A DNA stretch of 64,000 bases from Prevotellaceae bacterium UBA1720 (GCA_002317475.1 DCIS01000122.1:8512-72511); one strand, 5' to 3'; shown: positions 48,982 through 59,416, counted from the stretch's first letter. The notes: generated by a model from the sequence alone, not told the origin. Translations and numbers: made by a program.

Positions 48982-51150
48982 TTACTCCTTGTCGAGCAGG
49001 ATGTTCATGATCTCGCAAGCAGCCTTTGCTACGCTGGTACCAGGACCGAAGATAGCAGCTACGCCAGCCTGATAGAGGAAGTCGTAGTCCTGAGCGGGAA
49101 TTACACCACCAGCGATAACCATGATGTCCTCACGACCGAGCTTCTTCAACTCGTCGATAAGTTGAGGAATCAGAGTCTTATGACCAGCAGCCAGAGAAGA
49201 AGCACCAACTACGTTGACATCGTTCTCAACTGCCTGACGAGCAGCCTCAGCGGGAGTCTGGAACAAGGGACCCATATCCACGTCGAAACCACAGTCTGCA
49301 TAACCTGTTGCTACAACCTTGGCACCACGGTCGTGACCGTCCTGACCCATCTTAGCAACCATGATACGAGGACGACGGCCTTCAGCCTTTGCAAACTCCT
49401 CGGTCAACTGACAAGCCTTCTCGAAGTCGCTGTCATTCTTTGATTCACTGCTATACACGCCTGAAATAGTTCTGATTACTGCCTTGTAACGACCTACGAT
49501 AGCCTCGCAAGCGTCACTGATCTCACCCAAAGTAGCACGGTGACCAGCTGCGATTACAGCGAGGTCGAGCAGGTTGTTAGCGCTCTTCTTGCCCTCGTTG
49601 AACTCGCGTACACACTCGGTGATAGCCACCAAGTCCTTCTTCACCTGTGCCTCATCACGGTTAGCCTTGAGCTCCTTGAGAGCAGCCTCCTGCTGGAGAC
49701 GTACAGCGGTGTTGTCGATCTCGAGGATATCGATGGGATCCTCGTGCTCGAGACGATACTTGTTGGTACCAACGATGGTCTGAACACCTGAGTCGATACG
49801 AGCCTGGGTACGAGCAGCTGCCTCCTCGATACGCATCTTGGGCAGACCTGTCTCGATAGCCTTAGCCATACCACCGAGCTTCTCGATCTCCTGGATGTGA
49901 GACCATGCCTTCTCGTAAAGCTCCTGAGTCAACTTCTCAACATAGTAAGAACCTGCCCATGGATCGATATGCTTGCAGACCTGAGTCTCGTTCTGGATGT
50001 AGATCTGGGTGTTTCGTGCGATACGAGCAGAGAAGTCAGTAGGAAGTGCAATAGCCTCGTCGAGTGCGTTGGTGTGGAGTGACTGGGTGTGACCCAGGAC
50101 TGCAGCCATAGCCTCGATACAGGTACGACCTACATTGTTGAAGGGATCCTGCTCGGTCAGAGACCAACCTGAGGTCTGAGAGTGGGTACGCAGAGCCATT
50201 GACTTGGGGTTCTTAGCACCGAAGCTCTTCACGATCTTTGCCCACAACAGACGACCAGCACGCATCTTGGCAATCTCCATGAAGTGGTTCATACCGATAG
50301 CCCAGAAGAATGACAGACGGGGTGCGAAAGCATCTACGTCGATACCTGCGTTGATACCTGCACGGAGGTAATCCATACCATCAGCCAAGGTGTAAGCCAA
50401 CTCGATGTCAGCAGTAGCACCTGCCTCCTGCATGTGGTAACCAGAGATAGAGATGCTGTTGAACTTAGGCATCTTCTGGCTGGTGTACTCGAAGATATCA
50501 GCAATGATCTTCATTGAGAATGCAGGTGGATAGATATAGGTGTTACGTACCATGAACTCCTTCAAGATATCGTTCTGGATAGTACCAGCCATCTCCTCGA
50601 GCTTAGCGCCCTGCTCAAGACCTGCGTTGATGTAGAATGCCAATACGGGCAATACACCACCGTTCATGGTCATAGACACAGACATCTTGTTCAAGGGAAT
50701 ACCTGCGAAGAGCACCTTCATGTTCTCGAGTGAGCAAATAGACACACCGGCCTTACCTACATCACCAACTACACGCTGGTTGTCGGGGTCATAACCACGA
50801 TGGGTAGGGAGGTCGAATGCAACTGACAGACCCTTCTGACCTGAAGCCAGGTTACGACGGTAGAATGCGTTAGACTCCTCAGCAGTAGAGAAACCAGCAT
50901 ACTGACGGATGGTCCATGGACGGAAGGGGTACATCATGCTATAGGGGCCACGAAGGAAGGGAGGGATACCAGCAGCAAAGTCAAGGTGCTCCATGCCTTC
51001 CAGGTCCTCTTTGGTATAAACGGGCTGAACATCAATCTGCTCGGGAGTTCTCCAGTTGGCAGTAATACCAGCCTCTTTTTGCCATGCCTGGCCATTCTTT
51101 GCCTCAATACCGGCAAAGATATCTATCTGATTAAATTGTTTACGTGCCAT
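48982..51150 (-). CDS. mutB: Methylmalonyl-CoA mutase large (catalytic) subunit
   Basis: The 722-residue protein starts with [20 protein letters not shown] substrate-tunnel sequence and has the CoA-binding barrel ([20 protein letters not shown]). The C-terminal B12 domain carries the lower-ligand motif [20 protein letters not shown]. It interconverts succinyl-CoA and methylmalonyl-CoA with adenosylcobalamin, the main route to propionate in Bacteroidales. It is two bases downstream of mutA; the chaperone MeaB is encoded at 8608. Confidence 0.97.
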   Translation of the reverse strand: MARKQFNQIDIFAGIEAKNGQAWQKEAGITANWRTPEQIDVQPVYTKEDLEGMEHLDFAAGIPPFLRGPYSMMYPFRPWTIRQYAGFSTAEESNAFYRRNLASGQKGLSVAFDLPTHRGYDPDNQRVVGDVGKAGVSICSLENMKVLFAGIPLNKMSVSMTMNGGVLPVLAFYINAGLEQGAKLEEMAGTIQNDILKEFMVRNTYIYPPAFSMKIIADIFEYTSQKMPKFNSISISGYHMQEAGATADIELAYTLADGMDYLRAGINAGIDVDAFAPRLSFFWAIGMNHFMEIAKMRAGRLLWAKIVKSFGAKNPKSMALRTHSQTSGWSLTEQDPFNNVGRTCIEAMAAVLGHTQSLHTNALDEAIALPTDFSARIARNTQIYIQNETQVCKHIDPWAGSYYVEKLTQELYEKAWSHIQEIEKLGGMAKAIETGLPKMRIEEAAARTQARIDSGVQTIVGTNKYRLEHEDPIDILEIDNTAVRLQQEAALKELKANRDEAQVKKDLVAITECVREFNEGKKSANNLLDLAVIAAGHRATLGEISDACEAIVGRYKAVIRTISGVYSSESKNDSDFEKACQLTEEFAKAEGRRPRIMVAKMGQDGHDRGAKVVATGYADCGFDVDMGPLFQTPAEAARQAVENDVNVVGASSLAAGHKTLIPQLIDELKKLGREDIMVIAGGVIPAQDYDFLYQAGVAAIFGPGTSVAKAACEIMNILLDKE

Positions 51151-51152
51151 AA

Positions 51153-52997
51153 TTAGATTCCGAGTTTAGAATTATACTCCTGAAGAGTACCAAGCTGATT
51201 AGACTTAACATTAATATAATTCTCGATACCAGCAGCCTTCAGATCCTCTGTACAAGCGGGAGCACCAGCAACAACGAACATTGCACGGCCATTCAGGTAC
51301 TTGTAAGCGGGGATAGCGTACTCAGCATACTCGTCATCACTTGAACAGATGACAACGATGTCTGCACCTGCCTCCAGAGCCTTGTCAACACCCTCCTCAA
51401 CAGTGGGGAAGCCGAGGTTGTCGATTACCTTGTAACCAGCAGCAGCCAGGAAGTTGCAAGAGAACTGAGCACGAGCCTGACGCATAGCCAGGTTACCAAT
51501 GGTCAGCATGAAGGCAACGGGTACCTTAGCAGCCTTCTCGGTAGTGAGACGCAAGTTCTCGAAGTCGCTTGCCAGACGAGCGGGCTTCAGAGCAGCAATC
51601 TCGCCAGCCTCGCCACAGCAGCAGCAAGGAGCAACGGGCTGCTTGCCTTCGCTCTTCTCGGTGAAGTTGGGGAACTGGTTGGTACCCAACAGGAACTCAC
51701 GACGCTTGCCAGCATTAGCATGACGAGCAGCGTTGGTATCGTTTACTACGGTCTGGATGTTACCAGCGAGAGCCTCCTTCAGGAAGCCACCCTTCTCCTC
51801 AACATCGAGGAAGAGCTTCCAAGCCTGCTCAGCGAGAGCCTTAGTCAGAGTCTCCAGGAAGTATGAACCACCAGCAGCATCAACGATGCGACCAAAATGG
51901 CACTCCTCCTTCAACAGCAACTGCTGGTTGCGAGCAATACGCTCTGCAAACTCTGTGGGAGCCTCATAGGGCTCGTCGAAGGGAGTAACAACGATACTCT
52001 CAACGCCACCCAAAGCAGCAGACATAGCCTCAGTCTGGCTACGGAGCATATTTACATAGCTGTCGAATACGGTCTGGTTATAGGTAGTGGTGATGGCACA
52101 AACGTGCATCTTAGCACTCTCCTTGCAAGCGGTGTACTGGCTAACAATCTGTGCCCACAACATACGTGCAGCACGAACCTTAGCAATCTCCATGAAGTAA
52201 ACACCGTTGATACCCAGGTTGAACTTGATGTTCTGAGCAGCCAACTCGGGAGCTACACCAGCCTCGGTCAATGCAGCCATGTACTCATTACCCCAAGCCA
52301 AAGCGTAACCCAGGTCCTGATAGCTGTATGCACCAGCATTGGTCAAAGTGTAAGCGTTAACAGCAACTGCACGGAACTTGGGATACTCAGCAAGTACCTC
52401 AACCAACTCCTTAGCGGTAGCGATAAGTTCTGAACGATCCTTACCCTTGCTGATAATCTTCTCGATGGGGTCGAAATTGATGCTACCTGCAATAGCCTCC
52501 TTCTTGTAACCCTTCTCCTGGAAGTAAGCCACGAGGATCTTTGCCAACTCAAGGCTCTTGCACTGGCAAGTCTTGAAGTTCAGCTCCACGCACTCAGCAT
52601 AGATGCCCTCTAAAAGGGTTGCAATGTACTCTGCGCTAACCTTCTCAGCAGGAATAACGAAACCCAGACCGTCAACACCCTTGTTCAGGATGTCCAAAGC
52701 CTTCTCGTTAGCTGCCTTGGGGCAATCGCACACGATGTCCTGACGGACATACCACTCGTTGTCAGCGGTCTTATTGCCGCGAACATAGGGGAACTCGCCT
52801 GGAAGGGCGTTAACGATAGCCAGATTCTCAACATCCTCCTTGCGGTAGAATGGTTCCATGCTGAAGCCTTCGTTGGTTCTCCAAACCATTTTCTTCTGAT
52901 AGTCTGCACCCTTGAGGTCTACCTCAATCTTGTCGCGCCATTCCTGGGCTGAGGGAGCAGTAAAGTCAGAAAAAAGTCTCTCTTTACTATCTGCCAT
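51153..52997 (-). CDS. mutA: Methylmalonyl-CoA mutase small subunit
   Basis: The 614-residue protein is homologous to MutB over its barrel ([37 protein letters not shown]). Its C-terminal B12-like domain lacks the DxHxxG ligand motif, as expected for the non-catalytic subunit. A linker segment between the two domains contains four cysteines in a row ([14 protein letters not shown], near residue 455), which I do not know from characterised MutA. The first gene of the mutAB pair, with a TAACTTTG promoter in front. Confidence 0.95.
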   Translation of the reverse strand: MADSKERLFSDFTAPSAQEWRDKIEVDLKGADYQKKMVWRTNEGFSMEPFYRKEDVENLAIVNALPGEFPYVRGNKTADNEWYVRQDIVCDCPKAANEKALDILNKGVDGLGFVIPAEKVSAEYIATLLEGIYAECVELNFKTCQCKSLELAKILVAYFQEKGYKKEAIAGSINFDPIEKIISKGKDRSELIATAKELVEVLAEYPKFRAVAVNAYTLTNAGAYSYQDLGYALAWGNEYMAALTEAGVAPELAAQNIKFNLGINGVYFMEIAKVRAARMLWAQIVSQYTACKESAKMHVCAITTTYNQTVFDSYVNMLRSQTEAMSAALGGVESIVVTPFDEPYEAPTEFAERIARNQQLLLKEECHFGRIVDAAGGSYFLETLTKALAEQAWKLFLDVEEKGGFLKEALAGNIQTVVNDTNAARHANAGKRREFLLGTNQFPNFTEKSEGKQPVAPCCCCGEAGEIAALKPARLASDFENLRLTTEKAAKVPVAFMLTIGNLAMRQARAQFSCNFLAAAGYKVIDNLGFPTVEEGVDKALEAGADIVVICSSDDEYAEYAIPAYKYLNGRAMFVVAGAPACTEDLKAAGIENYINVKSNQLGTLQEYNSKLGI

Positions 52998-53068
52998 AAT
53001 TTAATAAAAATTATATAATGTGATTCTCTCTATCTTTTGGCTAGGGGGCTCATCGCCCAAAAAGCATG

Positions 53069-53076
53069 CAAAGTTA
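53069..53076 (-). promoter_or_regulatory. -7 promoter element of mutA-mutB
   Basis: The minus strand reads TAACTTTG, with TTTTG 19 bases upstream as a -33 box. The leader of about 65 bases holds a GGGCTCATCGCCC hairpin. The site is 72 bases before the mutA start codon. Confidence 0.6.
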
Positions 53077-53213
53077 CTCAATTTTCCTCTCACAGCAAAA
53101 CTTTTTTCACAAAAAGGATGCGTCAAGAACCGCATTGACACCTTCTTTTTGCAAATTGAACAAGATAATTCAAAATTATCCCTTATACACCCCTTGATTT
53201 CACATTTTTTCAC

Positions 53214-53221
53214 TAATTTTG
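53214..53221 (+). promoter_or_regulatory. -7 promoter element of the AspT-type transporter gene
   Basis: TAATTTTG fits TAnnTTTG, with CCTTGA about 17 bases upstream. It rules out in-frame starts before 53221 and supports the ATG at 53302. Confidence 0.55.
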
Positions 53222-53301
53222 TGCAACAATTGTGCGCTACCATCCCCACACGGATACAGCCCAACAAAAAAAAGAGAAACAATCATACAAACATATTCTA
53301 T

Positions 53302-55014
53302 ATGGAATGGCTTAAGACTTTATTCACAGACACAGACGGGGTAGGACACATCGTGCTGCTCTATGCCCTTGTCATTGCTGTAGGTATTTTCCTGGGGCGC
53401 CTGAAGATTGGCGGCAAGAAGAACGGCATAGCCCTGGGTGTAACCTTCGTGCTGTTTGCCGGCATCGTAGCCGGACATTTCGGCTTCACAGGCACAACCA
53501 ACGTGCTTACCTTTATACAGGATTTCGGATTGATCCTATTCGTATACTGTATCGGCCTACAAGTAGGTCCTGGTTTCGTAAGCAGTTTCAAGGAGGGTGG
53601 CATCAAGATGAATATGATCGCCATTGGTATCGTAACCTTGAACGTAATCTTCTGTATCAGCCTTTATTTCCTTATATTTTATAAGGGAGGAAGCATTACT
53701 GGCGAGAACAGCAGCAATCTGGCCATGATGGTGGGTGTGCTTTGTGGTGCCATCACCAATACACCTGGTCTGGGTGCTGCCAACGAGGCTTGTAACACCA
53801 TTTTCGGTGACGCAGCTCCCACCATTGCCAACGGCTATGCTTGTGCCTATCCCCTTGGCGTTGTGGGCATTATCCTTGCAACTATTGCTATCCGTTACAT
53901 CACCGGTACTTCGCTGAAGAAGGAGCAGGAAGCCATAGAGCAGGAAAAAGCAGCCAACCCTCATGCTACACCTCATCGTATGACCGTGGCAGCACGTAAT
54001 CCTTACCTTTTAGGCAAGAGCATCCTGCAAGTACGTCAGTTCCTGGGTCGTGACTTTGTATGTAGCCGTATTTTACAGAACGGCCATGTCAGCATCCCCA
54101 ACCGTGACACGGTTCTCGGCGAGGGAGACGAGATGTACATCACCTGCGCTGAGGCTGACGCTGAGGCCATCAAGGCCTTTATCGGCCCCGAGGAACAGGT
54201 GGAATGGGAGGAACAGGATGTGCCCATGGTTAGCAAGCACGTCTTAGTGACACAGCCCGCGGTAAATGGAAAGACACTGGGCGAGTTACACTTCAGCAGC
54301 GTATATGGTGTGAATGTGACCCGTATCCGTCGTGGAGATTTGAACCTCTTTGCAGAAAGCAACCTTCGTCTGCAGATTGGTGACCGTCTCGTAGTCGTTG
54401 GACCTGAGGATGCTGTTGATCGCATAGCAGCCAAGATGGGCAACAGTGTAAAGAAACTCGATCACCCCAACCTGGCAGCCATCTTCATTGGTGTGTTTGT
54501 AGGTATCATCTTCGGTGCAATACCTATTGCTCTGCCAGGTGTTCCTACTCCTGTCAAATTGGGTTTGGCAGGTGGACCTCTGTGTATCGCCATTGCTATT
54601 GGTGCATACGGATACAAGTTCAAGATCAACGCTTACACCACCACCAGTGCCAACCTCATGCTACGTGAGATGGGTCTGGCTCTCTTCCTGGCCAGCGTGG
54701 GTATCAAGGCTGGTGCCAACTTCGTCAATACGGTAGTCGAGGGTGATGGACTGACCTACGTATGGTGTGGTTTCATCATCACCGTACTTCCTATCCTCAT
54801 CATGGGATTCATTGCCAAGAAATTCCTCAAACTGAACTACTGCACCCTGATGGGCCTCATCGCGGGTTCTACTACCGACCCACCTGCACTGGCCTTTGCT
54901 AACCAAACCGCTGGTAATGAAGCACCTGCAGTAGGCTATTCGACGGTATACCCCTTGAGCATGTTCCTACGTATCCTCACAGCACAACTCATCATCCTAC
55001 TGCTCTGCTCATAA
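53302..55014 (+). CDS. AspT/YidE-YbjL family transporter with RCK_C domains
   Basis: The 570-residue protein begins [20 protein letters not shown]. It has two blocks of about five membrane helices ([37 protein letters not shown]; then [40 protein letters not shown]). The repeated motif [18 protein letters not shown] / [18 protein letters not shown] is the AspT duplication signature. Two cytoplasmic RCK_C (TrkA-C) domains lie between them (residues about 200-380). Members exchange aspartate/alanine or similar acids; the substrate is unknown. The ATG at 53302 was preferred because everything earlier is upstream of the promoter and not conserved. Confidence 0.9.
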   Translation: MEWLKTLFTDTDGVGHIVLLYALVIAVGIFLGRLKIGGKKNGIALGVTFVLFAGIVAGHFGFTGTTNVLTFIQDFGLILFVYCIGLQVGPGFVSSFKEGGIKMNMIAIGIVTLNVIFCISLYFLIFYKGGSITGENSSNLAMMVGVLCGAITNTPGLGAANEACNTIFGDAAPTIANGYACAYPLGVVGIILATIAIRYITGTSLKKEQEAIEQEKAANPHATPHRMTVAARNPYLLGKSILQVRQFLGRDFVCSRILQNGHVSIPNRDTVLGEGDEMYITCAEADAEAIKAFIGPEEQVEWEEQDVPMVSKHVLVTQPAVNGKTLGELHFSSVYGVNVTRIRRGDLNLFAESNLRLQIGDRLVVVGPEDAVDRIAAKMGNSVKKLDHPNLAAIFIGVFVGIIFGAIPIALPGVPTPVKLGLAGGPLCIAIAIGAYGYKFKINAYTTTSANLMLREMGLALFLASVGIKAGANFVNTVVEGDGLTYVWCGFIITVLPILIMGFIAKKFLKLNYCTLMGLIAGSTTDPPALAFANQTAGNEAPAVGYSTVYPLSMFLRILTAQLIILLLCS

Positions 55015-55023
55015 GAGGAGGAA

Positions 55024-55045
55024 GCTAACTAACTAACTAACAAAT
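55024..55045. repeat. TTAG-repeat element between transporter and dgt
   Basis: The inverse form GCTAACTAACTAACTAACAA is followed by ATCC instead of the usual ATTA. It fills the 59-base gap before dgt. Confidence 0.8.
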
Positions 55046-55073
55046 CCTGTATTTTGTAGATAAAGAAACGTAC

Positions 55074-56426
55074 ATGAACTGGGAGCAACTACTTTCCACA
55101 CAACGACTGGGTATGGAAAACCAGCCAACAAGGGCTGATGACCGCACTGAATTTCAGCGTGATTATGACCGTCTGATCTTCTCCGCACCATTCCGTCGTC
55201 TTCAGAACAAAACACAGGTATTTCCTCTTCCTGGAAGCATCTTTGTGCACAACCGACTGACACATTCGCTGGAGGTAAGTAGTGTGGGCCGTTCGTTGGG
55301 CAACGATGTTAGCAGAATTCTCTTGCAGAAACACCCCTGGCTCTACAATACCCACCTCACAGAACTGGGCAGCATCGTGTCAGCAGCCTGTCTGGCTCAT
55401 GACATGGGTAATCCTCCCTTTGGGCATAGTGGAGAACGGGCTATTGGTACATACTTCTCGGAAGGTGCAGGTCAGTGGCTCAAGGACTACGTTTGCGAAG
55501 AGACTGGCGATTCCCTGACACCCGAGCAATGGCAAGACTTGATACACTTTGAGGGTAATGCCAATGCTTTCCGTCTGCTTACCCACCATTTTAATGGCCG
55601 GAGAAAGGGCGGTTTCGTAATGACCTACTCTACCCTGGCCAGCATTGTGAAGTACCCTTTCACCAGCGATTTAGCAGGTTCTCATCGAAAGTTTGGATTT
55701 TTCCGTTCAGAGATAGAAGACTACAAGCTAATCGCAGAGACCCTGGGTCTGAAGAAACTTGAGGCACCCGAAGGCAGCATCCGTTATGCGCGTCATCCCT
55801 TGGTTTATCTGGTAGAAGCAGCTGATGACATCTGTTACGAAATCATGGATATTGAAGATGCCCACAAACTAAAAATCCTCACAGAAGAAGAGACCAAAGA
55901 TTTGCTTCTGGGATTCTTTGAAGGGGAGCAACTGAATCACATCAAAGCACGACTGGAAAGCGTAGAGGACATCAACGAACAGGTGGTTTACCTGCGCAGC
56001 GTGGCCATCAACTGTCTGGAAGGCGAATGTGTGAATGTCTTCGTAGAGAACGAAGAGGCCATCCTCAATGGCACTTTCGAAGGTTCGCTCATCGACCACA
56101 TTTCCGAACATCCTCGCAAGGCCTACAAAACCTGCGAGGCAACATCGTATGACAGAATCTATCACTCTAAGAATGTAATTGACATTGAGATTGCCGGTTT
56201 CAAAGTCATCACAGAGTTGACAGACCTGATGATGCATGCCGTGACACATAGTGACAGAGCCTACTCCCAGCTACTTATCAATCGCGTCTCCACACAATAC
56301 GAAATCCTTGCCCCAACTCTGTATGAGCGTATAATGGCCGTACTGGATTACATCTCGGGCATGACTGACGTCTTCGCCCTTGACCTCTATCGCAAGATCA
56401 ATGGCATGACTCTACCAAACGTATAA
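55074..56426 (+). CDS. dgt: dGTP triphosphohydrolase
   Basis: The 450-residue HD-domain hydrolase has HNRLTHSLEVSSVGRSLGN and the HD pair in AACLAHDMGNPPFGHSGE. RTEFQRDYDRLIFSAPFRRL is the typical start segment, and YLVEAADDICYEIMDIEDAH carries a further metal ligand Asp. It cleaves dGTP to deoxyguanosine and triphosphate, lowering dNTP pools. The stop codon lies within the first unit of an 11 bp TACGTA-type array. Confidence 0.94.
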   Translation: MNWEQLLSTQRLGMENQPTRADDRTEFQRDYDRLIFSAPFRRLQNKTQVFPLPGSIFVHNRLTHSLEVSSVGRSLGNDVSRILLQKHPWLYNTHLTELGSIVSAACLAHDMGNPPFGHSGERAIGTYFSEGAGQWLKDYVCEETGDSLTPEQWQDLIHFEGNANAFRLLTHHFNGRRKGGFVMTYSTLASIVKYPFTSDLAGSHRKFGFFRSEIEDYKLIAETLGLKKLEAPEGSIRYARHPLVYLVEAADDICYEIMDIEDAHKLKILTEEETKDLLLGFFEGEQLNHIKARLESVEDINEQVVYLRSVAINCLEGECVNVFVENEEAILNGTFEGSLIDHISEHPRKAYKTCEATSYDRIYHSKNVIDIEIAGFKVITELTDLMMHAVTHSDRAYSQLLINRVSTQYEILAPTLYERIMAVLDYISGMTDVFALDLYRKINGMTLPNV

Positions 56427-56527
56427 TGACCGTATAAACAACGTACAAACAACGTACAAACAACGTATAAACAACGTATGTATACGTACACTATACGAAG
56501 GCTGTACGGTGTCTGTACGGTGTTGAA
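56421..56527. repeat. 11 bp tandem array (CGTACAAACAA unit, then GTACGGTGTCT)
   Basis: CGTACAAACAA or CGTATAAACAA is repeated four times at 11 bases, after which TACGTACACTATACG and GTACGGTGTCT follow. It begins at the dgt stop codon and fills most of the convergent junction with the 56589 gene. No terminator stem is obvious. Confidence 0.9.
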
Positions 56528-56588
56528 TTCATCGCCGCACACAAGAAAACAGAATGCTTTATTGCAAAAACCGAGCGTTTTCCCCCTA

Positions 56589-57713
56589 TCAAACTGACGC
56601 AACAGTTTGAACCGCAAACACCTCTGTCAAGTAGTCATCCAGCGACACGCCCTCCATCTTCATGAAGACCGAGCGAGCCGTCTTTACTGTACCAAATCCC
56701 GCCTCCAAGGAATCAGCCACCACCATAACCTTTCCCGACTTAATCAAGCGTTTTAACTCCTCTATACGGTAAGTATTCAGGTATTCGTGCGTGTCATTAT
56801 ATCCTTGGCTTCGTACACACTGCAGCAGCAAGTGACGATTTAACCCTGTTTCTGTACACAGTTGGTCACGGTTGAAGGTGCTTTGCGTCCAGCGTTCCCT
56901 ATGGTTCTGCATCCAGAATTCCACCCTTAGAAAGTGTTGACGGTTAGCCTCGTTAAAGTCCTCACGTTCAGCCTGTTCAATCTGTTCTTCAGAAGGTTCC
57001 TCTGACACAGTTTCGATAGTAGGTTTGGGCAGACCCATAGCCATATTCTCCAACGTGCGATAGGCCAGGTATGCATTTAGCATCGTAAATGCCACAAGGA
57101 AGGCAATCAGGAGTTCGGGCATGTAGTGTATAGTGCAAGCCAGATACAGGATTACAATGATAACCAAAGCCGTACAATATCCCCCAACATAGGCAGGAAC
57201 ATTGGTACTATGAGCCAAACGGTGCGGCAAGCGTAATACGTTGATAACATAATAGATACTCAGCCCAATAGCCACGACCCTCAACAACACATCTACATTG
57301 TAAGGAGGTTTTAGCAGGTCATAGAAATTATGTACGGTCTTCATCTCCATCCCTAAAGCCCAAAGTACAGCATACACCGTAAACAGCACGATGGCTGGTA
57401 AGGCATACTTCACCATACGTTCCATCTGCAAATAGGCAGGCATAGGTACACTCAACGGGTAGATACTCTGCAAGAAACTCGTAGCTGTCAGCGTGAGCAA
57501 CATCAAAGGGTGAAACATACCTGGCTGACCCTCAACAATATCCTGACTAAAGGGCGCACAAAAAGCCAGAACAAAACCGAAGATGGCATTAATCCAGGTC
57601 AGGGCCAGATACTGTACCTTATAACGTGCATACAAACCTAATACCGTAGCCAACACAATGTGGGCTGTAGCACTAACAGTAAATATGATGAGAAAGACTT
57701 GCGCAGTTATCAA
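56589..57713 (-). CDS. Membrane protein with C-terminal AraC-like helix-turn-helix
   Basis: The 374-residue protein has about seven membrane helices in residues 1-220 (VFLIIFTVSATAHIVLATVL, WINAIFGFVLAFCAPF, LMLLTLTATSFLQSIYPL, ALPAIVLFTVYAVLWALGM, GGYCTALVIIVILYLACT). A charged linker follows, then a DNA-binding part (about 285-374: RDQLCTETGLNRHLLLQCVR, YLNTYRIEELKRLIKSGKVM, LEAGFGTVKTARSVFMKMEG). The C-terminus resembles an AraC double HTH. A membrane-bound regulator that senses something in or through the membrane is the likely role; the signal is unknown. Such proteins are common in Prevotella-type genomes. Confidence 0.8.
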   Translation of the reverse strand: MITAQVFLIIFTVSATAHIVLATVLGLYARYKVQYLALTWINAIFGFVLAFCAPFSQDIVEGQPGMFHPLMLLTLTATSFLQSIYPLSVPMPAYLQMERMVKYALPAIVLFTVYAVLWALGMEMKTVHNFYDLLKPPYNVDVLLRVVAIGLSIYYVINVLRLPHRLAHSTNVPAYVGGYCTALVIIVILYLACTIHYMPELLIAFLVAFTMLNAYLAYRTLENMAMGLPKPTIETVSEEPSEEQIEQAEREDFNEANRQHFLRVEFWMQNHRERWTQSTFNRDQLCTETGLNRHLLLQCVRSQGYNDTHEYLNTYRIEELKRLIKSGKVMVVADSLEAGFGTVKTARSVFMKMEGVSLDDYLTEVFAVQTVASV

Positions 57714-57751
57714 GGTTAATAGGTATTACAATGAAATTATGAAAATGCCTA

Positions 57752-57759
57752 CAAAGATA
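57752..57759 (-). promoter_or_regulatory. -7 promoter element of the AraC-like membrane protein gene
   Basis: The minus strand reads TATCTTTG 39 bases before the start codon. The gap 57714-57930 holds no gene I can support. Confidence 0.6.
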
Positions 57760-57930
57760 CTTTTATTTATTCAACTATGCAAATATGTTTGGGATTATCT
57801 TTCACACAACACAACATATCGTGGTTCAAATCAAATCACGTTGTATTTGGAAAGAATCGTTTTCCACCTTAGCCAACAAGAAGAATAAGACAGAAATTAC
57901 AGATACGAATTATTTACATTTATAATTCTA

Positions 57931-58656
57931 TTATTTTGCTGTGTTTTGACGTTTCTGCTGAGCCTCTTTTGAAAGTTGTTCCACCTTCATTTGCACAACA
58001 CGAACATCCTCAACTGGGCGATCATTTTGGTCCGTCTTAACAGCTTGAATTTTTCCAACAATATCCAACCCCTCAATAACTTCACCAAAGACCGTATAAG
58101 TTCCATCAAGATGGGGAGTGCCACCATACTGCAGATAGTCCTCATACATCTGGGAGGTCATCTCTACCCCATTCTCCTCAAGACGCGCACGAGCCTGTTT
58201 GAGCGAGGCTGGACCAAACGACTTGCCCCAGACAATATAAAACTGACAACCACTGCTGCGCATCTCTGGATTGACGTCGTCACCCTCTCGGGCAGCTGCC
58301 AAGGCACCACGCAAATGATGGTAGTAGGGAATGCGAAACTCTGCAGGAATGGTATACCCCACATCTCCTTCACCCAACAACACACCAGGTTTAGCATCAC
58401 GACTATCAGGATCACCGCCTTGAATCATAAAATCCTTGATGACACGATGAAAGAGGGTACCATCATAGAATCCCTTTTCTACCAATTTCAGGAAGTTATC
58501 ACGATGTTTGGGAGTATCGTCAAGTAAGGCTACTCGTATCACCCCTGCAGTAGTCTCAATTCGAACCACACTACGTTTCTCTTTCTTCTTTGCTTGACTG
58601 ACAGCAAAGGGAACTACCATCAGTATGAACGCCAACAAAATCTTTCGCATAATCAA
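57931..58656 (-). CDS. Peptidyl-prolyl cis-trans isomerase, cyclophilin type
   Basis: The 241-residue protein has a signal peptide (MIMRKILLAFILMVVPFAVS, then QAKKKEKR) and a cyclophilin domain: NFLKLVEKGFYDGTLFHRVI, KDFMIQGGDPDSRDAKPGVL, SSGCQFYIVWGK and DGTYTVFGEVIEGLDIVGKI. The active-site Arg of FHRV and the QFYI segment are present. It should assist folding in the periplasm. An insert between the GGTPHLDGTYTVF strand and the QFYI strand (residues about 155-185) is larger than in minimal cyclophilins. Confidence 0.94.
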   Translation of the reverse strand: MIMRKILLAFILMVVPFAVSQAKKKEKRSVVRIETTAGVIRVALLDDTPKHRDNFLKLVEKGFYDGTLFHRVIKDFMIQGGDPDSRDAKPGVLLGEGDVGYTIPAEFRIPYYHHLRGALAAAREGDDVNPEMRSSGCQFYIVWGKSFGPASLKQARARLEENGVEMTSQMYEDYLQYGGTPHLDGTYTVFGEVIEGLDIVGKIQAVKTDQNDRPVEDVRVVQMKVEQLSKEAQQKRQNTAK

Positions 58657-58724
58657 AAGTGTTAGAAAATGGTTTTTCGAGATGAAGGCAGCTTATTACC
58701 CTCAAGCTCTTATATCATTCGGTG

Positions 58725-58732
58725 CAAAGATA
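58725..58732 (-). promoter_or_regulatory. -7 promoter element of the cyclophilin gene
   Basis: The minus strand reads TATCTTTG 69 bases before the start codon. Confidence 0.55.
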
Positions 58733-58900
58733 GGAAAAAATCCCCACCAAAGCAAACAATACCCTGATAAAAGCGTAAAATAGCAGAGAATCACATGATT
58801 TACAATGATTTTCCGGGAGTCAATACATGCTAAACGGCAACTAATTTTAGAGTCAAAAACAAGGCTCAGAAAACTTTTTTGAAGATTTTTGCTGAAAAGT

Positions 58901-58920
58901 GTGGAGAATTGTGGGGAATT
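58901..58920 (+). promoter_or_regulatory. Putative MraZ-binding direct repeat
   Basis: GTGGAGAATT and GTGGGGAATT follow one another exactly, 10 bases apart, immediately before the TAACTTTG box. MraZ is known in other bacteria to bind tandem TGGGN repeats in its own promoter at about one-turn spacing. Confidence 0.6.
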
Positions 58921-58923
58921 TTG

Positions 58924-58931
58924 TAACTTTG
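58924..58931 (+). promoter_or_regulatory. -7 promoter element of the dcw cluster
   Basis: TAACTTTG lies 32 bases before the mraZ start codon and directly after the GTGGRGAATT repeats. Confidence 0.7.
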
Positions 58932-58963
58932 AACCCGAAATAACCATTTAATTAGGAACACGC

Positions 58964-59416
58964 ATGCGTTTCACAGGAAATATTGATGCAAAAACAGACC
59001 AAAAGGGAAGGGTTTTCCTACCTGCTGCCTTCAGAAAGATTCTGATGACAAACAGCGTGGAAGGTCTCATTCTCAGACGTGATGTTTTTCAGCAGTGCCT
59101 GGTAATCTACCCGTTGAATGTCTGGAACGAGATGGTGGACAGCATCACCCAGCACACGAATCCCTTTGACCGACGTGGCAGAGAGAACCTGAGGCGTTTC
59201 GTGGCCGACTCAGAAAGTGTGTCAATGGACAGTGACGGTCGTATACTCATACCTCGCCGATACCTACAAGCTGTGGGCATAGAGCAGGAAGTGAGATTCA
59301 TCGGCATGGACAACACCATTGAGGTTTGGAACAGACAGGCTGCTGACAATCTGCTGAATGAGACAGAAGATTTTGCCGACAGCATCGAAGGAATGATGAA
59401 CCCCATGGCATTCTAA
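58964..59416 (+). CDS. mraZ: Division/cell wall cluster transcriptional repressor MraZ
   Basis: The 150-residue protein has two SpoVT/AbrB-like modules: MRFTGNIDAKTDQKGRVFLP with AAFRKIL, and SESVSMDSDGRILIPRRYLQ. Both contain the DxxGR signature. It is the first gene of the dcw cluster, directly ahead of rsmH, and probably binds the direct repeat in its promoter. Its length matches the family. Confidence 0.96.
   Translation: MRFTGNIDAKTDQKGRVFLPAAFRKILMTNSVEGLILRRDVFQQCLVIYPLNVWNEMVDSITQHTNPFDRRGRENLRRFVADSESVSMDSDGRILIPRRYLQAVGIEQEVRFIGMDNTIEVWNRQAADNLLNETEDFADSIEGMMNPMAF

Noticed and set aside
53020..53301. N-terminal extension of the AspT-type transporter
   Set aside because: It would begin before the TAATTTTG promoter and overlap the mutA promoter region; the sequence is not membrane-like or conserved.
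57658..57888. Plus-strand 76-codon frame between the AraC-like gene and the cyclophilin gene
   Set aside because: It begins inside the AraC-like gene, has no ribosome site, and no recognisable family.
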